Assembly: GCF_017498085.1 (NCBI RefSeq)
Contig: NZ_JAGBKM010000006.1
Coordinates: 62,001-126,000 of the forward strand
Source: Psychrobacter coccoides
GTDB lineage: Bacteria; Pseudomonadota; Gammaproteobacteria; Pseudomonadales; Moraxellaceae
DNA length: 64,000 nucleotides
Direction of reading: 5' to 3'
In this document: piece by piece, positions 36,559 to 45,962 of the stretch
Numbering within the stretch: the stretch's first letter is position 1
Layout: each line of letters starts with the position of its first letter
Notes under the pieces: model-generated
What the model was told of the DNA's origin: nothing
The model's database searches: none
Seen by the model: only the letters and a program-made list of their open reading frames with translations
Made by a program: the position numbers and the translations under genes

Positions 36559-37938
36559 TTAGCAAGGAACCTCAGCATTACCACGGCTGTAATACCACCA
36601 TGTCAGCACAATACACACCACATAATAGCCAATCAAAGCGATAAAAGTACCAGATATACCCAGCCCAGACCCAAACATTTTAGGAATAAAAAATGCCCCA
36701 TAGGCGGCGATAGCAGCCGTGAAGCCAACGACGGCAGCAGACTCCTTACGTATCTCAACAAACAGCTCTTCAGTACCGACTCTCTCAGGGTGTAGACGCT
36801 CCAAAAAGGTTCTAAAAATGTTGGGAATCATACTAAAGGTAGAGCCATTACCGATACCTGTAGTAATGAACAACACCATAAAGGAGATAAAGTAACCGAC
36901 GAAGCTGCCTTCATGAGTCTCGCTCGGTAAAAAGTACATCACGCTAACCACAGCAAAAACCATCACGATATAGTTCCAAAAGGTCACTCTAGCGCCGCCC
37001 ACTTTATCTGCTATCCAGCCGCCTAGTGGACGAAATAGAGCTCCGACAAAAGGGCCCAAAAAGGCGTACTTAAGTGGATTGATATCAGGGAATGCGTTTT
37101 TAATCAGCATTGGAAAGGCGGCAGAAAAGCCAATAAAAGAGCCAAAAGTGGCCATGTACAAGATACACATGATCCAGTTATGCTTACGCTTAAAAATCAC
37201 CGATTGGTCTTTAAAAGAGGCTTTGGCAGATGAGATGTCATTCATCATAAACCAAGCCGCTACCGACACCAGTGCGATAAAAGGCACCCAAATAAAACCA
37301 GCGTTTTGCAGATACAGTGCTTTGCCAGCAGCCGTTATCTGCGGCGCACCGCCCAACGCACCAAAGATACCTATACCAATGACGATAGGCACCACAAACT
37401 GCATGACTGACACCCCCAGATTACCAAGGCCGGCATTGAGACCAAGGGCCGTGCCCTGCTCAGATTTGGGGTAAAAAAACGAGATATTAGACATAGATGA
37501 GGAGAAGTTGGCGCCACCAAAACCGCACAACAACGCAATGATAGCAAAGGTCATAAAGGACGTATTAGGGTCTTGCACCGCAAACCCCATCCACAGCGCT
37601 GGAATCAATAGCGAGGCTGTGGATATCGCAGTCCAACGCCGCCCACCAAATATCGGCACCATAAAAGAGTAAAATATACGCAAGGTCGCCCCTGTCAATC
37701 CAGGCAGAGCAGCTAACCAAAACAGCTGGCCATCGTCAAAACTAAAACCAATATCTGGAAGGTTGACAATGACCGCGCTCCATACCATCCACACTGCAAA
37801 AGCAAGCAGCAACGCAGGTATAGAGATCCATAAATTGCGTGTGGCTACTTTTTTGCCGCCACCTTGCCAAAACGCCTCTACCTCTGGACGCCAGTCGGTG
37901 ATGAGCTTCCCACCCTTGGTATAGTACTTATTGCTCAT
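36559..37938 (-). CDS. narK: Nitrate/nitrite transporter, NarK2-like (MFS)
   Basis: From the ATG at 37938, with a GAGGAA site, the product has 459 residues and twelve membrane helices. Nitrate-porter signatures are visible: the GFGGANFSSSMSNISFFYPKSEQG region near residue 135 and, near residue 350, the second nitrate signature GIGNGSTFSMIPNIF. It exchanges nitrate and nitrite across the inner membrane. A longer frame begins with GTG at 37950. It is divergent from narXL, which probably controls it. Confidence 0.93.
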   Translation of the reverse strand: MSNKYYTKGGKLITDWRPEVEAFWQGGGKKVATRNLWISIPALLLAFAVWMVWSAVIVNLPDIGFSFDDGQLFWLAALPGLTGATLRIFYSFMVPIFGGRRWTAISTASLLIPALWMGFAVQDPNTSFMTFAIIALLCGFGGANFSSSMSNISFFYPKSEQGTALGLNAGLGNLGVSVMQFVVPIVIGIGIFGALGGAPQITAAGKALYLQNAGFIWVPFIALVSVAAWFMMNDISSAKASFKDQSVIFKRKHNWIMCILYMATFGSFIGFSAAFPMLIKNAFPDINPLKYAFLGPFVGALFRPLGGWIADKVGGARVTFWNYIVMVFAVVSVMYFLPSETHEGSFVGYFISFMVLFITTGIGNGSTFSMIPNIFRTFLERLHPERVGTEELFVEIRKESAAVVGFTAAIAAYGAFFIPKMFGSGLGISGTFIALIGYYVVCIVLTWWYYSRGNAEVPC

Positions 37939-38187
37939 ATTATTCCTCACTTAGTATCGTCTACGCTTGGTTGTGATTTAGGTATGATTGAGATTTTTTT
38001 ATGTCATCTACTCATAGCGCACATACTGTATTGACAGGCTTGCCATCATAATAAGTGCGCTACTGAGACTGCCTACCAGCTTTAGGCTTTATGGACTTTA
38101 GTCACAATGATGACTCACGATACTGCGCTTCTATTATTATTAGTATTCATACATAGTGGTATACTGATGTCTTAAAGAGGTATATTG

Positions 38188-40212
38188 ATGATAAACCGAA
38201 TCTTACGACATTCACTACCGCTGCGAGCTTGGGTGGCGGTCTTTGCCATCTCTGCTTTGTGTCTGCTCTCAGCGTTTAGTAGTGGCCTGTTGGCATGGGT
38301 ATCCCAAGCAGATGCGCAAGCCATCAATAGCGCAGGCTCAATCCGCATGGCGACATATCGCATCAACTTTCAGTTGGCAAATGACTTTGATGATGACTAT
38401 ATTGCAGGTTTGGATATGGGTCTGGCAGACGGTGACAGTGTCAGCCGCAATCAAAATGACAGCGACCAGAGTAAGTCTGCTATCGTGCTGTCTTTGGTTG
38501 AAGATATGGAACACAGGCTGGCAAGCTTACGTGAGTATCAACTAAACTATGCCAACCAACATGACATCATCAATAGCCAGTTTGAAAGGATTGAATCGCA
38601 GTGGCTGGCAAACTTAAAACCTGCATTGTTGTCGCAGGATAAGCAAGGCTTTTATACTTTTTCCTCTCGATATATTGAAGATGTCGACAGCTTTGTCAGT
38701 GAGTTGCAACATAGAAACGAGCAGCGTCAGACTTGGCAGCAGTCGCTACAAGTCGCCTCAATCATCCTGACCATTATCATTTTATTGATTGGTATGTATC
38801 AGCTGCGCAGCAATGTCTTGCTACCTATACAGCAGCTCATCCGAGCCAACCGTCAGTTTCGACAAGGCAAGCACAATACCAGAGTATCCATCACAGGCTA
38901 TGAAGAGTTCCATGCCTTAGGAGAGTCTTTCAATGACATGGCCAGCACCATTGAAACCTATCAGCATGGACTAAAAAACGAGGTAAACACAAAAACGCAG
39001 CACCTCGTCAAAGCCAACGAAGTGCTGTCACTTTTTTATGATTTTTCTAAGCACCTAACCACCAGTAAGGTAAGCTTACATAAGCTCGATAGCCTCATCA
39101 CCGATTTTGGAGAGATTTTTCCGCATTTGGACTTCACTTTATGTCTACAAAACAACGCCTTACACAATAAAGACTCCATCGCCCTTCACGATGACAAAAT
39201 GAAAGAGCTGTGTAGCAAGCTAAACTGTGATAACTGCTCAATCAAAGAAGACGTCTATACCCAAACTTACCCTATCGCTCATCTCAATGATGAATTTGGC
39301 GAGTTAAAGGTGAGACCTAAGTCCATCTTGCGGATGAGCAGCGCTAAGTCAGGGGTTCATAAGACAGAGGATAACAAAGAACCTGTATCGCCCTCACAGC
39401 GCATCAAAACCATAGAAATCGACAGCACGTATCTAGATACTGAGAATAGCGAGCTTATCGTCGCCCTTACCAACCTGATCAGCACCGCACTATCTCTGCG
39501 CAAACAAAGACAGCAGGAGCATCAGCTGATTTTGTTTGAGGAGCGCTCTACTATCGCAAGAGAGCTACATGACTCTCTGGCGCAGTCATTGTCTTATCTC
39601 AAGATTCAAGTCAGTGTCCTAGAAAGACATCTTACAAACGTCACGGACAAAGAGTGTGCAGCGGCCATTTCACAACATATCACACAAATAAAAGCCGGGC
39701 TGAATTCAGCCTATCAACAGCTAAGAGACCTGCTGGTCACTTTCCGTCTGACCATCGATAGTGACAACTTTGATGATGCTTTGCATGAGGCGGCCAACGA
39801 GTTTGCCACAAAAGGCGGCTTCGATATTGTCGTCAATAACAAAGTAATGACGCTCAATTTAAATGCCAATGAACAGGTGAACTTGATTCAAATCACACGA
39901 GAAGCGCTATCAAATATCAGCAGACACGCACAAGCGACGACTGTCGCCATCGAGCTGGGCTATGATGAGACAAACGAGCATATCGTCATGCAGATCATCG
40001 ATGATGGTGTTGGTATCTCAGGTAGCGTCGATCAGTCACAGCATCATGGCTTAATGATCATGCAAGAGCGTGCCCGTCATCTGGGAGGCAGCGTGACTTT
40101 ATCGGACAACGAGCCTACAGGCACGATAGTCACCACGACTTTTGTCCCTAGTTTTTTTGATGACTATACGACACTACAAACCAGCAATAATGCCAACAAA
40201 GAATCGATTTAA
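38188..40212 (+). CDS. narX: Nitrate/nitrite sensor histidine kinase
   Basis: From the ATG at 38188, after AGAGG, the product has 674 residues. A periplasmic sensor between two membrane helices (about 15-38 and 189-206) has the P-box-like segment NSAGSIRMATYRI that binds nitrate in NarX. A HAMP linker (to about 260) and a central GAF-like region with cysteines at 342, 347 and 350 follow. The HisKA_3 H-box ERSTIARELHDSLAQ has phospho-histidine 461, and an ATPase domain carries DDGVGIS. It phosphorylates NarL, encoded 55 bases downstream. Confidence 0.94.
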   Translation: MINRILRHSLPLRAWVAVFAISALCLLSAFSSGLLAWVSQADAQAINSAGSIRMATYRINFQLANDFDDDYIAGLDMGLADGDSVSRNQNDSDQSKSAIVLSLVEDMEHRLASLREYQLNYANQHDIINSQFERIESQWLANLKPALLSQDKQGFYTFSSRYIEDVDSFVSELQHRNEQRQTWQQSLQVASIILTIIILLIGMYQLRSNVLLPIQQLIRANRQFRQGKHNTRVSITGYEEFHALGESFNDMASTIETYQHGLKNEVNTKTQHLVKANEVLSLFYDFSKHLTTSKVSLHKLDSLITDFGEIFPHLDFTLCLQNNALHNKDSIALHDDKMKELCSKLNCDNCSIKEDVYTQTYPIAHLNDEFGELKVRPKSILRMSSAKSGVHKTEDNKEPVSPSQRIKTIEIDSTYLDTENSELIVALTNLISTALSLRKQRQQEHQLILFEERSTIARELHDSLAQSLSYLKIQVSVLERHLTNVTDKECAAAISQHITQIKAGLNSAYQQLRDLLVTFRLTIDSDNFDDALHEAANEFATKGGFDIVVNNKVMTLNLNANEQVNLIQITREALSNISRHAQATTVAIELGYDETNEHIVMQIIDDGVGISGSVDQSQHHGLMIMQERARHLGGSVTLSDNEPTGTIVTTTFVPSFFDDYTTLQTSNNANKESI

Positions 40213-40267
40213 AGATTCAACGACTTAACGCACGTCATTTGTAAAAACTTTCATTTGTGAGTATTTT

Positions 40268-40927
40268 ATGAGCAATACAGTGTATACCCCAACTTCTCCA
40301 GCCAAGCTCTTATTGGTAGATGATCATCCTATGCTACGTCGAGGGATAGCTGAGCTGCTAAGCCTTGAAGACGACGTAACGGTCGTAGGAGAAGTAAGCA
40401 ATGGTCAAGAAGCGCTGGACTTCTTAGAAAGTAATGAAGTGGATCTTGTGATTTTAGATCACAAAATGCCCGTGTTAACCGGCATTGAAACCTTAAGAGC
40501 AATCAGAGAGAGAAACATTGATGTCAAAGCGTTGTTGTTTACGGTCTCGGACAGTGGTGAGGACGTACAAGAGGCGCTCAAACTAGGTGTAGATGGTTAT
40601 CTACTAAAGGATATGGAGCCCGAGCTGATCATCGTCGACATCAGAAAGGTACTGCGAGGAGAGCTGGTCATCAGCCCAAATCTGGCCTCGATACTGGCAC
40701 AAACCATGCGCAAGCCGAGCATCGATGATATCGCAGGCAATTTGACCGCTAGAGAGCTGCAAGTCATTCAGATGATCGCTGAGGGCCTCAGTAACAAAAT
40801 GATTGCCAATAAGCTCGATATCGCAGAGTCCACAGTAAAGGTACATGTCAAACATATCCTAAATAAGACTGGGCTGCGCACCCGGGTAGAAGCAGCGGTG
40901 TGGACCGTCAATCACCTGTCAAAATAG
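40268..40927 (+). CDS. narL: Nitrate/nitrite response regulator
   Basis: The 219-residue protein has a receiver domain with DDH at 18-20, phospho-acceptor Asp64 (VILDHKMP) and a conserved lysine in YLLKD. A LuxR-type helix-turn-helix follows (LTARELQVIQMIAEGLSNKMIA near residue 158). Phosphorylated NarL binds TACYYMT heptamers to activate narG and narK. The pair narX-narL is one operon. Confidence 0.95.
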   Translation: MSNTVYTPTSPAKLLLVDDHPMLRRGIAELLSLEDDVTVVGEVSNGQEALDFLESNEVDLVILDHKMPVLTGIETLRAIRERNIDVKALLFTVSDSGEDVQEALKLGVDGYLLKDMEPELIIVDIRKVLRGELVISPNLASILAQTMRKPSIDDIAGNLTARELQVIQMIAEGLSNKMIANKLDIAESTVKVHVKHILNKTGLRTRVEAAVWTVNHLSK

Positions 40928-40965
40928 CTGTCTCAAAACAGTGCGGCCGTTTGTATAAGTCACCC

Positions 40966-41181
40966 CACTCTCAACTTAGCATGAACTATCGTAGGCTGTG
41001 GCTTTAGCCCAGCATAGCAACTTTGCAAAAGCAAGGTCTCGTAGTGTGGGTTAGTTTTATTAAACTCTCGTAGAGAACGAAGATGAAACGTAACCCGCCG
41101 ATGTTATATTGGCGAATGTTATCTAGACTACTTGGCGGGTTACGCTGCCACTAACCCACCCTACAAAATAAGTTGAGAGTG
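40966..41181. repeat. Second palindromic repeat type, with 13-bp terminal inverted repeats
   Basis: The element has ends CACTCTCAACTTA and TAAGTTGAGAGTG. Inside, CGTAACCCGCC (41090s) and GGCGGGTTACG (41138) are inverted, as are GTGTGGGTTAG and CTAACCCACCC. Such TAGGGTGGGTTA-type units occur widely as dispersed repeats. It fills most of the narL-narK gap (40928-41262) and codes for nothing. Confidence 0.75.
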
Positions 41182-41197
41182 GCGTATAAGCCACAAA

Positions 41198-41226
41198 AAA
41201 CCACCCAGCTCATCACTAGGTGGTTT
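41198..41226 (-). terminator. Terminator of the second narK
   Basis: AAACCACC pairs with GGTGGTTT; on the minus strand a T run follows. It lies 37 bases past the stop at 41263 and may also stop transcription from narL. Confidence 0.75.
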
Positions 41227-41262
41227 GGTACTGTGGCGATCAAAGTATCAAATATAGCGCTA

Positions 41263-42744
41263 TTACCGAGCTTCTTCAGCCGCAATCTGACGATCCACTG
41301 ATGACATTTTGTATTCATCACCAAAGGCGTCTTCAGGCTCTTCTAACCAAAAATAGCAAACCAACCAAGCGATAAAAGCCCCGACTGCGATAATCAAAAA
41401 GAACTGATTTGGCTCTACAAAGGTATAAATAAACAAGTAGAACACTGCGCCAACGTTGCCATAAGCCCCTGCCATACCCGATATCTGACCTGTCAGGCGG
41501 CGCTTGATCGAAGGAATAATACCAAAGGTTGCGCCCTCTGCCCCCTGAACAAATACCGAACACAAGATAGTAAACACCACAGCGATAAATAGCGGCCACT
41601 GAGCATTGAGCAACCCCATTAGCCCAAACCCAATACCGATACCAAACATATATATGAGCATGACCAGACGGCGGTTGCCGACCTTGTCAGAGATATAGCC
41701 ACCCAATGGCCGCGCCCATAAGTTTACAAAAGCAAACGTCGAGGCGACCAGTCCTGCTGCAGTAGGATCGAGCTTCCACGTTGTGGCAAAGAACATCGGC
41801 AACATAGAGACCACCGCAAGCTCTGCGCCAAAGTTGGCAAAATAACTGACATTAAGCGCAGCGACTGACTTAAAGGGGTATTTATCATCTTCAGGGATGC
41901 CCGCTTTTAGCATAGGCACGTTGACACTAATCGCCTTATAAATCTGGTAGACAACCACAGCCGCAATGATGATATAGAGTACCCATGCCCCTGTGTCGCT
42001 CAAAAAACCCATGTCTTGAGTACGATAAACCAAAACCCCCAATACACCATATAAGGGAATAATAAATAAACCATACAACCAAAGGTCACGCCAACTTGAG
42101 ACCTCTAACGCCCCAGCTTTACGTGATTTTTTGTGAGTGCCTGCTGTCGGGCCATCTGTGATCAGAAACCAATAAGCCACACCATACAGCGCCATCAGTA
42201 ACCCGGATAAAGCAATCGCCCAGCGCCAGCCATCATCACCACCAAAGAACTGTAACGCCACGGTCGGGATAGTAATCGCCGCTGCCGCCGAGCCAAAGTT
42301 GCCCCAGCCTGCATAGAACCCTTCTGCAAAGCCTATGTCTTTTGGCTTAAACCAGAGGGCCGTCATATGAATGCCGACGACAAAACCGGCACCGACGATA
42401 GACATAAACAGCCGTGCCACAAACAGCTGCATGGCAGAGGTCCCAAAGGCGAAAAACCATGTCGGTATCGCCATCACCACCATCAAGATCGAAAACACTC
42501 TCCTAGGTCCGAAACGATCTAGCGCCATTCCCACAACCACTCGACCTGGAATGGTCAACGCCACGTTGGCAATTAAGAAAAGCTTGATATGATCTGGAGT
42601 CAGATAGTCCTCTGTCGCTAGCATAGACGTCGCTAGTGGGGCCATATTAAACCAGACGTAAAACGTCAGAAAAAAAGCAATCCACGTGTAGTGAAGTGCT
42701 CTTATCTCACGGCGTTCTAACTCCAGTAGCTCTTTTGCATGCAT
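41263..42744 (-). CDS. narK: Nitrate transporter, NarK1-like (MFS)
   Basis: From the ATG at 42744, with a strong GGAGGAC site, the product has 493 residues and twelve membrane helices. It carries family regions PGRVVVGMALDRFGPRRVFS near residue 65, GVAEG-like FAEGFYAGWGNFGSAAAA near residue 140 and GAEGATFGIIPSIKRR near residue 425. Compared with the other NarK here it is the type often acting as nitrate-proton symporter. The frame extends upstream to 42837 without a plausible start. Different substrates or modes for the two NarK proteins are inferred. Confidence 0.92.
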   Translation of the reverse strand: MHAKELLELERREIRALHYTWIAFFLTFYVWFNMAPLATSMLATEDYLTPDHIKLFLIANVALTIPGRVVVGMALDRFGPRRVFSILMVVMAIPTWFFAFGTSAMQLFVARLFMSIVGAGFVVGIHMTALWFKPKDIGFAEGFYAGWGNFGSAAAAITIPTVALQFFGGDDGWRWAIALSGLLMALYGVAYWFLITDGPTAGTHKKSRKAGALEVSSWRDLWLYGLFIIPLYGVLGVLVYRTQDMGFLSDTGAWVLYIIIAAVVVYQIYKAISVNVPMLKAGIPEDDKYPFKSVAALNVSYFANFGAELAVVSMLPMFFATTWKLDPTAAGLVASTFAFVNLWARPLGGYISDKVGNRRLVMLIYMFGIGIGFGLMGLLNAQWPLFIAVVFTILCSVFVQGAEGATFGIIPSIKRRLTGQISGMAGAYGNVGAVFYLFIYTFVEPNQFFLIIAVGAFIAWLVCYFWLEEPEDAFGDEYKMSSVDRQIAAEEAR

Positions 42745-42998
42745 AACAAATGTCCTCCAAAAAAACTTGATAGTTCTGATGGAGACAATGTAACAATAAC
42801 GTGTCAGCGTCACTATTGAGCAAAAGCAGTACACCATACACTTAAGGTACTACTAAAGGAGGATTCTATCAGCGACACTTAAGGCTACAATCGTGAGAAT
42901 AATAACTATTTAACACAGTGTGTCATGTCATTGCATATAACCTTGAAGCTTTATATGCGTGGAAGATATAAAACATCAGTCATTATTAAGGAGTCATC

Positions 42999-43382
42999 AT
43001 GAGCCACCCAATCATCCCAAGCCACTGGAAAATCAAACGCTCTACACACTTTTTCACCAAAGACAACGTTCCTAAAGCGCTACTAACCCATCACAACACT
43101 GCCGAAGGTGTGTTCGGCCAAATTTGTGTGATGCAAGGGGTGGTGACTTTTTATGGGTTTGCCAATGAAGCAGCGACCGAACCTGAGCAAACTATAGTCA
43201 TTCAAGCAGGACAGTTTGCGGTTAGCCCGCCGCAGTATTGGCATCGAGTAGAATTAAGCGATGACGCTCAATTTAATATTAACTTCTGGACAGAAGGCGA
43301 TACAGATAATAAGTCATTGTTTAATAGCTCAACCATCCACAGTAAACCTATTGAGAAGCTGTTTGATAAACCTAAAAAATAG
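42999..43382 (+). CDS. DUF1971 (YeaR/TehB-like) cupin protein
   Basis: The 127-residue protein fits DUF1971: LTHHNTAEGVFGQICVMQGVVTFYGF, then AGQFAVSPPQYWHRVELSDDAQFNINFW, a small beta-barrel with metal-ligand-like histidines. YeaR in E. coli is induced by nitrate and nitric oxide, which fits the place next to the nar cluster; function is unknown. The ATG follows AAGGAG. Confidence 0.85.
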   Translation: MSHPIIPSHWKIKRSTHFFTKDNVPKALLTHHNTAEGVFGQICVMQGVVTFYGFANEAATEPEQTIVIQAGQFAVSPPQYWHRVELSDDAQFNINFWTEGDTDNKSLFNSSTIHSKPIEKLFDKPKK

Positions 43383-43433
43383 ATTATTGCCAGCAGAGCT
43401 TTTTCGCCACAGCCCTTATATTACAGGCAAAAA

Positions 43434-43461
43434 AAATCCCCAGTCGTTAAACTGGGGATTT
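43434..43461. terminator. Bidirectional terminator between DUF1971 gene and tRNA-Val
   Basis: AAATCCCCAGT pairs with ACTGGGGATTT. On the minus strand the T run follows the tRNA by about 8 bases; it serves the plus-strand gene too. Confidence 0.85.
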
Positions 43462-43468
43462 TCGAATC

Positions 43469-43545
<77 letters not shown>

Positions 43546-43653
43546 ATTTAGGTTGAGCATTTTAACAAGTTTCTGAGACTTTGCAAGCACTTTTTATCGA
43601 AACTTTGATTTATTCTTCAATTAATATGCAATGACTCTCTAAACGACCCTTAT

Positions 43654-43700
43654 TTACAGTCGATTCACTATAAAAACCCTTTGCTACTGGGATGCTTTTT
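43654..43700. repeat. Partial palindromic repeat near the transglutaminase gene
   Basis: CAGTCGATTCACTATAAAAA followed by GCTACTGGGATGC matches one arm of the TATAGTC family, close to the stop of the minus-strand gene ending at 43710. Confidence 0.5.
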
Positions 43701-43709
43701 AGGCAAGTA

Positions 43710-45962
43710 TCACAGCTTACGTACATTTTCTCTCAGCTGCTTTAGTAATCCTTGGTACTCAGTATCATTGTCATCAAGCGTGCTGACTCGCCCATAGCGT
43801 AGCTGTCGATAATCTTTTTTAATGTGCTCTATACGCTGTCGAGTCATTTCTAGATCATTTGTTTGCAGGCTGTTCTCAGAGGTGCCGACACTGGTGGCTG
43901 TCAAACGCTCAAGCCACGCCAGCTGACCTTCACTCTCAGCACGAGCCAATAAAGGCTCATGCTTACCAAGCCGTTTAGACAGCTTTACCAATGGCAAGTC
44001 CGCTGGATGCCAACGCTTACGTCGGCGCTGCCAGATCAGTAGCGCCAGTAGACTGACTACCACCACGGCACTGGCAGCCAGCCAGACAATCTGCTGCATG
44101 ATCGAGCTAATATTAAACCACTTAAGTAATGATCCTGCCTGCTTATCCTGATCATAACCGACGATATCTTTTTGCCAATAATAGCTGACCTGATCAGAGA
44201 GACGTCGCAAGGTTTGTAGCATTTGATACTGCTGGTAGCTGAGCTGTGCGCCCGCCCCATCACCAAACATCGTCGCCCCTTGGCTTTGCGTCAATGCCTC
44301 CATCCCTTGCTCGACCCGCTCAGGCGAGACAAAGGCGGTTGGATCGACACGTAGCCACCCCTGACCCTCAAGCCAAACCTCTGTCCAAGCATGCGCATCC
44401 ATCTGCCGCACCTCCCATACATCACCACCTCGGCTAGGCTCACCGCCTTGATAGCCGGCCACGACTCGGGCAGGAATACCAGCGGCACGCAGCATAAAAG
44501 TAAAGCTAGAAGAGTAATGCTCACAAAACCCAGCTTTGGTATCAAACAAAAACTCATCGATACGGTTATCATTCAGCCGTGGTGGCGATAGCGTATAGCG
44601 AAACTCAGTCTGATTGATCCAGCGCTCAAGCGCTTGCATATAGCGCACAGGATCTGATCCTGACTGCACAAACAATTGCTGAGCAAGGGCACGCGCCTGT
44701 GGGTTACCATCACTAGGCAGTGCCAAGTTGATACGGCGAGAGGCGGCATCAAGCACTGGATCGATACGCATGGGCGCAAAACGTAGCACCTCATAGCGCA
44801 GCTGCTGGGTGACAGGCTGGTCTTTGAGTAAAGTAAAATCGGAGCTGATACTGACATCCGCACGCTGAGTAAACGGATAGTCCAGCCCAAACAACCAGCG
44901 CTGCTGAGTTGGCTCTAGTAGAATCTCATAGTGGCTGGGGTCAAGCTGCACTTGACTAGGAGCCGTGGCCAGCGCTCTATGTAGCCATTGCGGCTGTGTT
45001 TGCTGCGACTGCCACTGCTGCTGTACACTTCGATTCGGTCGCCATGTCACCCCATCGAAGTCACTAAACACCAGACCACGCCAGTACAGCTCACTCTGAG
45101 GCGGGGGCTGGTCTGCAAACTCAACCCGAAAGGCAAGCGCAGTAGACTGGCCCAAGTTGGCAAAGTCGCCAGGTGACATACTATCTGACACGCCTGTAGT
45201 CGCCTGACTGCCTGACAGCTGCACTGACCATAGCGGCGGCAAGCGTGGGAAAAATAAAAACAGCACCACTAACAACGGTAATGCTCCAACGCCTAGCACA
45301 CCGAGCGTACGCAAACGGCCATCACCGCGCCTATTGCCATCATCATTGAGTGCGATAAAGGCAAACAAAACCACCAAAGTACCTAAGATGGCTTGCACAG
45401 TGGCAAGCAGCCCCTGATCCATCAAAAACAGTGCCGCCAGCACAAACAGCGATAAATTCAGCACCACATAAGCATCACGGCGCTTGTACAGCTCCCACAA
45501 CTTGCTAATCAAGCACAGCAGCAAAAACGCCACACCCATATCGAGCCCAAACGCAGCATGATAAGTGAGCCATAAGCCCGCCAGCCCTAATAAAAACCCG
45601 AGCATCTGCATACCTTGATAAAGGCGTTTGAGATGACGATCTTGTCTAAATTTGGCTTTAATAGAGGGTAGCTGGGCGGTGATACTGACCACTGCAAATC
45701 CCATCAGCCATAATGGCAGATGAGCAGCGTGGGGAAACACCACCACGACCTGAGCCAATAGCACCCAATAATAAGCCGGTAGCGCTAATAGTTTGCTAAG
45801 CCATTTTCTATGTGTGGTTGAGCCATCATCTATCTTCTGATGCTGGCCGAGCGCTAACTGCTCAAAGCTGGGCGGCTCAGCAGGGACTGACGCCTGTGCG
45901 ATTGTCTGAGGCGCCGCAAGACTGGCAGCTGAGCCGTGAGGCTTACTATGGAAGTCCGTCAT
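43710..45962 (-). CDS. Transglutaminase-like membrane protein (TgpA/DUF3488 family)
   Basis: The 750-residue protein has six or seven N-terminal membrane helices (about residues 60-250) of the DUF3488 type, then a periplasmic transglutaminase core. The catalytic triad is visible: Cys in GFCEHYSSSF near residue 480, His in QMDAHAWTEVW near residue 522 and Asp in RVDPTAF near residue 540. A further membrane helix (VWLAASAVVVVSLLALLIW near residue 640) precedes a cytoplasmic tail. TgpA is essential in P. aeruginosa; its substrate is unknown. The start overlaps the DUF58 stop by four bases. Confidence 0.92.
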   Translation of the reverse strand: MTDFHSKPHGSAASLAAPQTIAQASVPAEPPSFEQLALGQHQKIDDGSTTHRKWLSKLLALPAYYWVLLAQVVVVFPHAAHLPLWLMGFAVVSITAQLPSIKAKFRQDRHLKRLYQGMQMLGFLLGLAGLWLTYHAAFGLDMGVAFLLLCLISKLWELYKRRDAYVVLNLSLFVLAALFLMDQGLLATVQAILGTLVVLFAFIALNDDGNRRGDGRLRTLGVLGVGALPLLVVLFLFFPRLPPLWSVQLSGSQATTGVSDSMSPGDFANLGQSTALAFRVEFADQPPPQSELYWRGLVFSDFDGVTWRPNRSVQQQWQSQQTQPQWLHRALATAPSQVQLDPSHYEILLEPTQQRWLFGLDYPFTQRADVSISSDFTLLKDQPVTQQLRYEVLRFAPMRIDPVLDAASRRINLALPSDGNPQARALAQQLFVQSGSDPVRYMQALERWINQTEFRYTLSPPRLNDNRIDEFLFDTKAGFCEHYSSSFTFMLRAAGIPARVVAGYQGGEPSRGGDVWEVRQMDAHAWTEVWLEGQGWLRVDPTAFVSPERVEQGMEALTQSQGATMFGDGAGAQLSYQQYQMLQTLRRLSDQVSYYWQKDIVGYDQDKQAGSLLKWFNISSIMQQIVWLAASAVVVVSLLALLIWQRRRKRWHPADLPLVKLSKRLGKHEPLLARAESEGQLAWLERLTATSVGTSENSLQTNDLEMTRQRIEHIKKDYRQLRYGRVSTLDDNDTEYQGLLKQLRENVRKL

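Noticed and set aside
42962..42977. NsrR-like half site AAGATATAAAACATC before the DUF1971 gene
   Set aside because: The second half is too weak compared with the perfect hmp site to call an operator.
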